DNA from: Betaproteobacteria bacterium
GTDB lineage: Bacteria > Pseudomonadota > Gammaproteobacteria > Burkholderiales > SG8-39
Direction of reading: 5' to 3'
Length of the DNA: 13,769 bases
NCBI GenBank assembly: GCA_029858545.1
Contig: JAOUFA010000054.1
Span: 1-13,769 of the forward strand
Positions 1 to 6,276 of this stretch are shown here, one piece after another (positions within the stretch are counted from its first letter, which is position 1; every line of letters begins with the position of its first letter). The notes below the pieces were generated by a model. It was not told where the DNA came from and searched no databases. It worked only from the letters and a program-made list of their open reading frames with translations. A program made the translations under genes and the position numbers.

Positions 1-1378
1 AAGGACGGAACAACAAAGGGATCTCCTCCGCGGCGATACCCACGCCCGTGTCGGTGATTGATATGCGTATCAAATTGCCGTCGTGGCGCCGCGTTTCGAT
101 CACGACGTTGCCGCCCTTTCGGTTGAACTTGATCGCATTGGAGAGAAGGCTGACGAGAATCTGACGCAGCCGGGCCGCATCGGCGAGCACTTCGCCAACA
201 GCGCCGGATTGGTTGACGATCGAAACATTCCGCTCCGCGGCGAGCGGGGTGACGAGTTGGACAGCCTGGAGAACAATGCTATCGGGAACCACCGTCGCCG
301 AATCGACTTGCAGCTTTCCGGTTTCGATTCGCGCCAGGTCGAGCAAGTCGTTGATCATCGCCAACAGGTGCTCGCCTGCCTGCACGATTTCGCGCACCAT
401 GGTCATTTGCTTCGGCGGGACGTCTTCCAGTCCGAGCACCTGTGCGAATCCGAGAATCGCATTCATGGGGGTGCGCAACTCGTGGCTCATACGCGCGAGG
501 AACTCGCTTTTCGCGTGGCTCGCGCGCTCGGCCTCCTCCTTCGCGGTGAGCAGCTCGCGCGTACGCTCGGTGACGAGTTCCTCGAGCCTGTCGCGGTGTC
601 GTGCCAGATCCTCCTCGGCGCGCTTGCGGGCATCGATGTCCTGGACCTGGACGATGTATCGGAAGGGACGGCGCCGATCGTCGCGCAGCGCGGAAATGTT
701 CAACTGCACCCAGAATTCGAGGCCCGTACGATGGCAAAGTTTCGTCTCGAACCGCACCGACGGAAGGTCGCCGCTCTCGAGGTCGGCCAGCATCGCGCGC
801 GCCTGCGCGGCGTGTTCGGGCTGCACGATCTCGTCGAATTTCATATCGAGAAGCTCAGCAGCCGAGAAACCCAGCATGCCGGTGAGTTCGTGATTGACCT
901 CCTGCATGCGACCATCGTCGGCGATGAGCGCCATACCGGTCGCCGCGTCGTGAAAGGCGGCGTGAAATCGCGACTCGCTCTCGCGCAAGCGGAGTTCGAT
1001 CTGGTGCTTGTGCATCGCCATCTCGAGCACCGGCCTGAGCTCGTCGCTCCGGTAGGGCTTGATCAGGTAACCGTTGGGCGCTGCGCCTTTCGCACGTTGC
1101 AAGGTGGCGTCGTCGCCGAACGCGGTCAGAAACACCACCGGAACGTCGCGCTGGCTGCGCATGCGTTCGGCGGTTTCGATGCCGTCCATCGCGCCCTTGA
1201 TGACGATATCCATCAGCACCAGATCGGGAGGATCCTTCTCGGCGAGGGCCAGCGCGCGTTCGCCCTCGTTGGCCGGACCGATCACTTCGAATCCGAGCTC
1301 GCGCAAATTCTGCGCGAGCTCCATCGCGATGATCCCCTCGTCTTCGACAACCAGTATGCGCTTCGCGCCAAGATTCAC
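1..1378 (-). CDS. Hybrid sensor histidine kinase, REC-PAS-HisKA-HATPase (3' end cut by window)
   Basis: The gene is read on the minus strand and continues past the left edge; 459 residues are visible. It starts with a receiver domain (about residues 5-120) with the acidic pair E12-D13, phospho-acceptor D57, T85 and K107 in an LIKPY motif. A PAS domain follows (about 133-250), then a short coiled linker, then a HisKA dimerisation domain with phospho-accepting H295 in MSHELRTPMNAILGF. The ATPase domain has its N box around N414 and a DTGVGI loop at 443-448 before the edge. The protein should be a cytoplasmic sensor kinase, since no membrane segment or signal peptide is seen. I chose the GTG at 1378 because AGAGGTGG lies 7 bases upstream and it gives a compact receiver start; an in-frame ATG at 1405 is the alternative. 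The signal is unknown and no partner regulator is visible. Confidence 0.93.
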   Translation of the reverse strand, partial: MNLGAKRILVVEDEGIIAMELAQNLRELGFEVIGPANEGERALALAEKDPPDLVLMDIVIKGAMDGIETAERMRSQRDVPVVFLTAFGDDATLQRAKGAAPNGYLIKPYRSDELRPVLEMAMHKHQIELRLRESESRFHAAFHDAATGMALIADDGRMQEVNHELTGMLGFSAAELLDMKFDEIVQPEHAAQARAMLADLESGDLPSVRFETKLCHRTGLEFWVQLNISALRDDRRRPFRYIVQVQDIDARKRAEEDLARHRDRLEELVTERTRELLTAKEEAERASHAKSEFLARMSHELRTPMNAILGFAQVLGLEDVPPKQMTMVREIVQAGEHLLAMINDLLDLARIETGKLQVDSATVVPDSIVLQAVQLVTPLAAERNVSIVNQSGAVGEVLADAARLRQILVSLLSNAIKFNRKGGNVVIETRRHDGNLIRISITDTGVGIAAEEIPLLFRP

Positions 1379-1761
1379 TTTATGTCCACCTCTGCCCACC
1401 GCCATCGGCGCGGCCCCCCTCAACCTTGACCGCGCGACATTTGAAAAGAAAGGACGAAACTCCTGCCGCGACAACACTTGACGGCCGGCGCGTCCCGGGA
1501 AACCCCGCCCCGCAGATCAGGGGTTGCGGACCCCAAGGGATGACGCGTCATCATTATGGCATTCGGCGTGGCCGCGCGGCTTGATCGGCGCGGTGCCTCG
1601 CTCGGCGGGGCGTGTGATGCCCGTACCGAATCCCGCGCAGCTGCCCCAGAGCCGGCGGCGCATTGCGGTGGGGTGGGGATCGGCGCGTCGGTGCCGCTGG
1701 CCGCTACAATGCTCGAATCGATGCGGCCGCCGCGGCCGCGCTAGCCCGCCGTCTGCCGACC
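1379..1761. other. Divergent intergenic region between kinase and patatin genes
   Basis: I see no convincing gene in this stretch. The small plus-strand frames in it lack a ribosome site and any recognisable motif. It must hold the promoters of both flanking, divergently read genes. Visible elements are an inverted repeat AACCCC/GGGGTT (1501-1506 and 1520-1525), a perfect 14-bp palindrome (1539-1552), a TACAAT that could be a -10 box for the patatin gene (1705-1710, no good -35), and a very GC-rich palindromic patch at 1723-1739. Confidence 0.5.
1539..1552. repeat. 14-bp perfect palindrome, possible operator
   Basis: The sequence GATGACGCGTCATC is identical on both strands. It lies in the gap between the divergent kinase and patatin genes, about 160 bases from the kinase start and 210 from the patatin start. 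Such a symmetric site could bind a dimeric regulator, but no matching regulator is identified and no second copy was noticed. Confidence 0.4.
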
Positions 1762-2667
1762 ATGCGCCCTCTCACACTCCTGATGTTTCTTCTGCTTGCC
1801 GGTTGCGCGAGCCAGCCTGCCCCGGTGTCCGTGGTGGGCCCGGCGGCCGAATTCGGCGCGCCGGACAAACCCGCCACCGACTCGCCCCGCCGGCCGCGGC
1901 TGGCGTTGGTGCTCGGCGGCGGCGCGGCGCGAGGCTTCGCACATATCGGCGTGATCAAGATCCTCGAGTCGGCCGGTGTCGTACCGGACATCATCGTCGG
2001 CACGAGCGCCGGCGCGGTGGTCGGTGCGCTCTACGCGAGCGGCACCACGGGTTTTGAGTTGCAAAAGCTGGCACTTGCCATGGACGACAGCACCATGAGC
2101 GACTGGTCGCTTCCCGATCGCGGCGTGATTCGTGGCGAGGCCCTGCAGAATTTCGTCAACCGGGCGCTTAGCAACCGTCCCATCGAGGCCCTCGCGCGCA
2201 CGCTGGGCGTCGTGGCGACCGACCTGCAGAGCGGGGAAATGATCGTCTTCCGCCGGGGCAACACGGGTTTGGCAGTACGTGCTTCCTCGAGCGTGCCGGG
2301 CATCTTCCAGCCTGCCCGCATTGGCGAACGAGAGTATGTCGACGGAGGTCTGGTCAGTCCGGTTCCGGTGAAGGTGGCGCGCGACATGGGCGCGGAGGTG
2401 GTCATCGCGGTGGACATTTCGACGCGACCGTTGCAGGCGTCGGTCGCGACCACCATCGAGGTGCTGTTACAGACCTTCAATATCATGGGTGCGGCGCTGG
2501 CCCAGACAGAGCTGGGCCGTGCGGATGTGGTGATTCGGCCAGCCATCGGCCATATCAACGGCACCGACTTCCAGTCGAAACACCTGGCGATTCTCGAGGG
2601 AGAAAGGGCGGCTGCCGCGCAGCTCGATCAGGTTCGCGTGGCGCTCGCCCGCGCGATGCCACGTTGA
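1762..2667 (+). CDS. Patatin-like phospholipase lipoprotein (RssA type)
   Basis: This 301-residue protein belongs to the bacterial patatin-like acyl hydrolases and resembles E. coli RssA along its length. Seen directly: a short hydrophobic N-terminus ending in the lipobox LLAGC with C15 as the lipidation site, the oxyanion glycine loop GGGAARG at 52-58, the nucleophile elbow GTSAG with S82, and the DGG motif with catalytic D194. It therefore keeps the Ser-Asp dyad and should be active, probably as a lipase or esterase anchored in an envelope membrane; the substrate cannot be told. The ATG at 1762 is chosen because it places the signal peptide exactly at the N-terminus, although no clear Shine-Dalgarno site precedes it. 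A longer in-frame reading from 1663 would bury the signal and is unlikely. Confidence 0.9.
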   Translation: MRPLTLLMFLLLAGCASQPAPVSVVGPAAEFGAPDKPATDSPRRPRLALVLGGGAARGFAHIGVIKILESAGVVPDIIVGTSAGAVVGALYASGTTGFELQKLALAMDDSTMSDWSLPDRGVIRGEALQNFVNRALSNRPIEALARTLGVVATDLQSGEMIVFRRGNTGLAVRASSSVPGIFQPARIGEREYVDGGLVSPVPVKVARDMGAEVVIAVDISTRPLQASVATTIEVLLQTFNIMGAALAQTELGRADVVIRPAIGHINGTDFQSKHLAILEGERAAAAQLDQVRVALARAMPR

Positions 2668-2691
2668 GCGCGCGCTTCGGCAACCGCGCGC
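2668..2691. terminator. GC hairpin after patatin stop codon
   Basis: Immediately after the TGA, GCGCGCG (2668-2674) can pair with CGCGCGC (2685-2691) around a 10-base loop. It lies between two convergent genes, a usual place for a bidirectional terminator. No T-tract follows on either strand, so intrinsic termination is uncertain. Confidence 0.3.
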
Positions 2692-2743
2692 CGGAGCTTC
2701 CTTTGCGCGGGTATCGCAAACCGCATGCGGACTGGATCGCGCA

Positions 2744-3724
2744 TCAGTCCGCCAGGGATTCTGCGGGCCGCGCGTCACGCAAATGCCCGACGATCGCCGG
2801 ACGTTCGTCTTCCGCGGTCCAGAGCGCAAAGCGCGTGCCGTCCGCTTCCTCTTGGCGGCGCAACCTCAGCTCGGCACCGTAATACACCGGTCCCTTCAGC
2901 CAGACATCGAGCCGTCCCGACGCGGGAAGAGTGGGGCCGGAAATGCGCTCCAGGCATTGCGCAAGCACCCGCTGCGGGTGCGCAAAGGCCCGCTTGAAAC
3001 CCAAAAGCCGCGCATAGGGCGACCAGAGGTGTATGCCGTTGTAATCTCCGGTCAATTCGCCGAAACGCAATGCGCCGGCTCGGGTTTGGTGCCAGTGCGC
3101 GACCTCGATGCCGTCGAGCGCCGGTGCGCCGGCCCAGGGCGAAGAAGTACGTTCCCGGGCGAATCGTCCGCGCATATAGAACGTCACCAGGTTCTCGAAC
3201 ACGATGTCGTCGCGTGCGCGCACCGAGGCGGCAAGGTCGACTTCGATACCGCGCTCGAGAGAGCGATGACCGGCGACGGATACGAGCAAGTCGAGTCGTG
3301 TATCAAGTGCCACGGAACGCCGCCAGTACAGGCGGTTGCGGATCTGCAGGACGCGCCAGATCGGCAACGGGAAGGCGGGATGGGTCAGCACCGTCATTTG
3401 CAAGCGAAACAGAGTGGCGTGCAGGAACAGGAGCGGCATTGCATCGGCCGATTGAAGCGCGGAAAGACGGCAGAAATCCTGCACATCTCGTGTCGGCGCG
3501 CGGTACCCCCGCCAAGATGCCTCGATTCCGGGAAACGGCACGCCCTGTCGCAGCCTGCGACGCGTACCCAATGCCCGCGCCATGTAGTGCAACGCGGACG
3601 GTCGGCGCTCGAATTCAAGTCGTAGCGGCAACGGCATGCGGAGAAATCGGTCGGCGTGTGCGGTTCGGCAGGATACACCGGGCGAGCCAATCGGCACCAG
3701 CCGCGACGCGAGCCCGCTCATCAT
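2744..3724 (-). CDS. MaoC-like hot-dog fold acyl dehydratase/hydratase
   Basis: This protein of about 326 residues has a C-terminal MaoC-type hydratase region. In the 326-residue numbering, D227, N229 and H232 (motif DYNGIH) match the D-x-N-P-x-H catalytic dyad of (R)-specific enoyl-CoA hydratases, followed by a GFKRAFAHPQRVLAQ helix typical of the fold. The first 200 residues probably form a second, degenerate hot-dog unit, as in other long members. The proline after the Asn is Gly here. The likely role is reversible hydration of an acyl thioester, but the pathway is unknown. It converges with the patatin gene and is divergent from the ArsR-type gene. The start is uncertain: ATGs at 3724 and 3721 lie almost on the transcription start predicted from a TATAAT at 3733-3728, so an ATG at 3637 (297 residues) is possible. 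None has a clear ribosome site. Confidence 0.8.
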   Translation of the reverse strand: MMSGLASRLVPIGSPGVSCRTAHADRFLRMPLPLRLEFERRPSALHYMARALGTRRRLRQGVPFPGIEASWRGYRAPTRDVQDFCRLSALQSADAMPLLFLHATLFRLQMTVLTHPAFPLPIWRVLQIRNRLYWRRSVALDTRLDLLVSVAGHRSLERGIEVDLAASVRARDDIVFENLVTFYMRGRFARERTSSPWAGAPALDGIEVAHWHQTRAGALRFGELTGDYNGIHLWSPYARLLGFKRAFAHPQRVLAQCLERISGPTLPASGRLDVWLKGPVYYGAELRLRRQEEADGTRFALWTAEDERPAIVGHLRDARPAESLAD

Positions 3725-3778
3725 GGAATTATACAACTAGGGAATTAGGTGTAATATCGCGGCATGGGGAAGGCGACC
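3725..3778. promoter_or_regulatory. Overlapping divergent promoters with inverted repeat (candidate ArsR operator)
   Basis: This AT-rich island in GC-rich DNA separates the MaoC-like and ArsR-type genes. A perfect TATAAT reads leftward (3733-3728) and a TAATAT reads rightward (3752-3757), so each -10 lies near the -35 position of the opposite promoter. ATTATAC (3728-3734) and GTGTAAT (3749-3755) form an inverted repeat with 6 of 7 matching positions and a 14-base spacer, and GGAATTA is repeated directly at 3725 and 3741. Neither promoter has a good -35. Control by the adjacent ArsR-type protein is inferred from position. Confidence 0.5.
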
Positions 3779-4087
3779 ATGGACGAGTCCGGGGCTGCGG
3801 CGATGCTTGGCGCGCTGGGAAGCACGGTGCGCTTGCGTGTCTACAAGTCGCTCTTGCGCGCCGGGGCGCGCGGCATGAATGTCTCCGATCTGCAGGCCGA
3901 ACTGGGCATGCCGCCGTCAACTCTGGCGCACCATCTGGGTACCCTGGTCGGGGCGCGCCTGGTAGGTCAGGAAAGACGGGGCCGCGAATTGATCTGTACC
4001 GCCTGCTATGACGAAATTCGCAAGCTCAGCAATTTCCTGAAGGCCGAATGCTGTGCGAATACGCGGCGCGAGGGTTCCAAGCCGTGA
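3779..4087 (+). CDS. ArsR-family transcriptional regulator with vicinal cysteines
   Basis: This small winged-helix protein (102 residues from this start) has the ArsR layout: a helix around RLRVYKSLLRAG, then the recognition helix region in MPPSTLAHHLGTLV, then a wing with ERRGREL. Four cysteines follow: C73 and C76 (ICTAC) and the vicinal pair C91-C92 near the C-terminus. A C-terminal vicinal pair is known from the As(III) site of Acidithiobacillus ferrooxidans ArsR, so thiol-reactive metalloid sensing is possible but not shown. The ATG at 3779 is preferred because GGGGAAGG sits 5 bases upstream. An in-frame ATG at 3764 would add 5 residues but falls near the predicted transcription start. 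The gene overlaps the downstream gene by 4 bases (GTGA) and probably represses its own operon. Confidence 0.85.
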   Translation: MDESGAAAMLGALGSTVRLRVYKSLLRAGARGMNVSDLQAELGMPPSTLAHHLGTLVGARLVGQERRGRELICTACYDEIRKLSNFLKAECCANTRREGSKP

Positions 4088-5394
4088 ACGCCCCGGTTCA
4101 TCCGCCTTTGGGCGGGGAGGCTATTTCCCTGGCGCAGGCGCTGAATCGCCGTTGTGCCTGCCGCACGCTGGATACCGACCGCTTGCGTCGTCATCTGGAA
4201 ACCGATCCCTCGCTCGCCGGACTCGCCGATGAAATCACGCGCACGCGCCCTCATCTGGTGTCCTCGACGGCGGTGTTTCTCTCACCCGAAGATCTCGTCA
4301 AGATAGGCGAATTGATCGCCGCAATCGAGCGCGTCGTAGCACTTCCGGGTTACCGCGCGGCGGTGATGGCCGCCGCACCGGCGATCGCGAAGCTCGAATT
4401 CGGTCCGCAAGGCGTTCTATTCGGTTTTGATTTTCACCTGAGCGCTTCCGGACCGAAACTCATTGAAATCAACACCAATGCCGGCGGCGCGCTGGTCAAT
4501 GCCGCTCTGGCGCGCGCGCAGGCGGCCTGTTGCGAGGAAGCCGAGAGAGACATCTTCGTACACGCGGGCGACCCCTGGCGGTTCGAGGAGCAGATCTACG
4601 CCATGTTCGAGCAAGAGTGGCGCAGCCAGCGCCGCGGTCTTCCTCTCGGGTGTATCGCGATCGTCGATGACCAGCCGGGGGAGCAGTATCTTCATCCCGA
4701 GTTCCGGCTGTTCGAGCGCCTCTTCGCGCGCTTTGGCGCGCGCTCGTTGATCGCGGATGCCCGCGCACTCGAATATCGCGACGGCAGGCTCTGGCATGCC
4801 GATACCGCAATCGACCTGGTCTATAACCGGCTTACCGATTTCTACTTCGAGGAGTCGGGCCACAGTGCACTGCGCGCCGCCTACGAAGCGGGCGCGACGG
4901 TGGTCACCCCGCACCCGCGTGCGCACGCCCTCTACGCGAACAAGCGCAACCTCGAGTGGCTGGGCAACGCCGCGGCCCTACAAGCGTTCGACGTTCCGGA
5001 CGACGATCGCGCGCTGCTGCTCGAACACATCCCGGCCACTGAGCCGGTGACCGAGGACAACGCGCAGCGGCTGTGGTCGCAGCGCCGGGGCTATTTCTTC
5101 AAGCCGGTCTCCGGCTATGGAGGCAAGGCGGCGTATCGCGGCGACAAGCTCACCCACCGCGTCTGGAGCGAAATCCGTGCGCAGCAGTACGTCGCGCAGG
5201 CGCTCGTACTTCCAAGCGGACGGATCGTCGCCGGGGATGGCCCGGCCATCGAACTGAAACTCGACGTACGCGCGTATGCATACGCCGGCACCGTCCAATT
5301 GGTTGCGGCGCGCCTTTACCAGGGTCAGACCACCAATTTCCGTACACCGGGAGGCGGGTTCGCACCGGTGTTCGTGGCGCGTCCGGATATCTGA
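4084..5394 (+). CDS. Uncharacterised ATP-grasp-like protein, probably circularly permuted
   Basis: This 436-residue protein is not one I can assign to a named enzyme. Motifs suggest an ATP-grasp ligase in permuted order: a metal-binding-like E128-I-N130-T-N132 followed by AGGA comes first, K340-P with a glycine-rich loop (G344 to G347, K348) comes about 210 residues later, and a basic KLDVRAYAY segment (392-400) and a TNFRTPGGGFAPV stretch close the protein. In standard ATP-grasp enzymes the glycine loop precedes the E/N metal site. Such enzymes join a carboxylate to an amine or thiol using ATP; the substrate here is unknown. C24, C26 and the pair C149-C150 are noted. The GTG at 4084 is chosen because it overlaps the regulator's stop (GTGA) and has GAGGG about 9 bases upstream; an in-frame ATG lies at 4048. 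Translational coupling indicates a shared function with the regulator. Confidence 0.75.
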   Translation: MNAPVHPPLGGEAISLAQALNRRCACRTLDTDRLRRHLETDPSLAGLADEITRTRPHLVSSTAVFLSPEDLVKIGELIAAIERVVALPGYRAAVMAAAPAIAKLEFGPQGVLFGFDFHLSASGPKLIEINTNAGGALVNAALARAQAACCEEAERDIFVHAGDPWRFEEQIYAMFEQEWRSQRRGLPLGCIAIVDDQPGEQYLHPEFRLFERLFARFGARSLIADARALEYRDGRLWHADTAIDLVYNRLTDFYFEESGHSALRAAYEAGATVVTPHPRAHALYANKRNLEWLGNAAALQAFDVPDDDRALLLEHIPATEPVTEDNAQRLWSQRRGYFFKPVSGYGGKAAYRGDKLTHRVWSEIRAQQYVAQALVLPSGRIVAGDGPAIELKLDVRAYAYAGTVQLVAARLYQGQTTNFRTPGGGFAPVFVARPDI

Positions 5395-5430
5395 ATGCTG
5401 AATGGAAGCGCTCACCGGGGCGCGGCGCCC

Positions 5431-5461
5431 AAAACGATCAAGGCCTCCTGACGGAAGCCTT
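5431..5461 (-). terminator. Rho-independent terminator after tRNA-Pro
   Basis: Read leftward, AAGGCTTCC pairs with GGAGGCCTT (9 bp with one G-U wobble) around the tetraloop GTCA (stem 5461-5440). GATCG and then TTTT (5434-5431) follow. It begins 10 bases after the CCA end of the tRNA, the expected place. The gap is also the 3' region of the convergent ATP-grasp gene and may serve both, although on the plus strand only TTTG follows the stem. Confidence 0.6.
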
Positions 5462-5470
5462 TGAATTGAC

Positions 5471-5547
<77 letters not shown>

Positions 5548-5556
5548 AACTGATGA

Positions 5557-5565
5557 ATTATATCA
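5557..5565 (-). promoter_or_regulatory. Extended -10 promoter of tRNA-Pro
   Basis: Read leftward, TGATATAAT is a perfect extended -10 element. Transcription would begin near 5550, about three bases before the tRNA. No matching -35 is seen, as usual for extended -10 promoters. The inverted repeat ACTGAT/ATCAGT (5549-5554 and 5562-5567) brackets the -10 core. Confidence 0.6.
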
Positions 5566-5585
5566 GTCCACTCCGGCGCGGCGCT

Positions 5586-5969
5586 TCAGTTGCGAAGCGC
5601 CGCGAGCAATTCACGCAACTCACGACGGATCGCGCTGAGGTCGAATTCGGCCGACGAGCCATTGCGACCCGCAGCTTCGGCACGCTCTTCCTGGGCGTGG
5701 GAATTGCCATCGAGACGATTGCGGGCGCCACTGATCGTGAAACCTTCTTCGTACAACAGTTCGCGAATGCGACGGATGAGCAGCACCTCATGGTGCTGAT
5801 AGTAGCGCCGGTTGCCGCGTCGCTTGACCGGTTTGAGCTGGGTGAATTCCTGCTCCCAGTAGCGCAACACGTGCGGCTTGACTCCGCACAGTTCGCTCAC
5901 CTCGCCGATCGTGAAATACCTCTTCGCAGGAATCGGCGGCAGATCAAGCTTCTTGCGGTTTTGCTCCAT
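5586..5969 (-). CDS. MerR-family transcriptional regulator downstream of ihfA
   Basis: This 127-residue protein has an N-terminal MerR-type winged helix: YFTIGEVSELCGVKPHVLRYWE (about 18-39) forms the helix-turn-helix, and RRGNRRYYQHHEVLLIRRI (about 50-68) gives the wing and next helix. The tail is short and poorly conserved, ending in a leucine-rich helix likely used for dimerisation. It lacks the long effector domain or paired metal-binding cysteines of classical MerR sensors; the single Cys is in the DNA-binding helix. A regulator of this type directly after ihfA is a recurrent proteobacterial arrangement, with no agreed function that I know of. Its ATG lies 26 bases inside ihfA, suggesting coupled translation. 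Confidence 0.9.
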   Translation of the reverse strand: MEQNRKKLDLPPIPAKRYFTIGEVSELCGVKPHVLRYWEQEFTQLKPVKRRGNRRYYQHHEVLLIRRIRELLYEEGFTISGARNRLDGNSHAQEERAEAAGRNGSSAEFDLSAIRRELRELLAALRN

Positions 5970-6255
5970 GGTTCGCGCTTTCCACCAATGCCTTCAGCTT
6001 CTGGCTCGCATGGAAGGTGACGACGCGGCGTGCGCTGATAGGGATTTCCTCGCCGGTCTTGGGATTGCGCCCCGGACGTTGCGGTTTGTTGCGCAATTGA
6101 AAATTTCCGAATCCTGACAGCTTGACACTTTCGCCGCGCTCCAAAGCCCCGCGAATTTCTTCGAAGAAAGCCTCGACCATATCCTTGGCCTCGCGCTTGT
6201 TGAGCCCGACTTTCTCGAAGAGCAGGTCAGCAAGTTCTGCTTTAGTCAAAGTCAT
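5944..6255 (-). CDS. ihfA: Integration host factor subunit alpha
   Basis: This 103-residue HU/IHF-family protein is the alpha subunit of the DNA-bending heterodimer IHF, acting in the nucleoid in recombination, replication and promoter architecture. It begins MTLTKAELADLLFEKVGL, typical of IhfA, and the DNA-binding arm contains RPGRNPKTGEEIPI with P65, the residue that intercalates between base pairs. The length is close to the usual 95-105. The gene follows pheT by 21 bases, as in E. coli pheST-ihfA, and overlaps the MerR-type gene. The only ribosome-site candidate is a purine stretch (AGAGAAAG) somewhat far upstream of the ATG. Identity as alpha rather than beta rests on both sequence and position. 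Confidence 0.97.
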   Translation of the reverse strand: MTLTKAELADLLFEKVGLNKREAKDMVEAFFEEIRGALERGESVKLSGFGNFQLRNKPQRPGRNPKTGEEIPISARRVVTFHASQKLKALVESANHGAKPQEA

Positions 6256-6276
6256 CGCAAAATACGGCTTTCTCTT

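Noticed and set aside
83..1429. Long open plus-strand frame of 448 codons
   Set aside because: It is antisense to the sensor kinase, whose minus-strand frame shows full REC, PAS, HisKA and ATPase motifs. The plus frame has no recognisable domain.
1524..2057. Plus-strand frames upstream of and overlapping the patatin gene, including a 62-codon one at 1556-1744
   Set aside because: They are Arg- or Ala-rich, have no ribosome site, and the larger one overlaps the patatin lipoprotein in another frame.
2783..3625. Open plus-strand frame of 280 codons
   Set aside because: It is antisense to the MaoC-like gene, which carries the catalytic DxNxxH motif.
3764..3778. ATG at 3764 as start of the ArsR-type gene
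   Set aside because: It lies about where transcription should begin and lacks a ribosome site, while the ATG at 3779 has GGGGAAGG well placed. It is kept only as an alternative.
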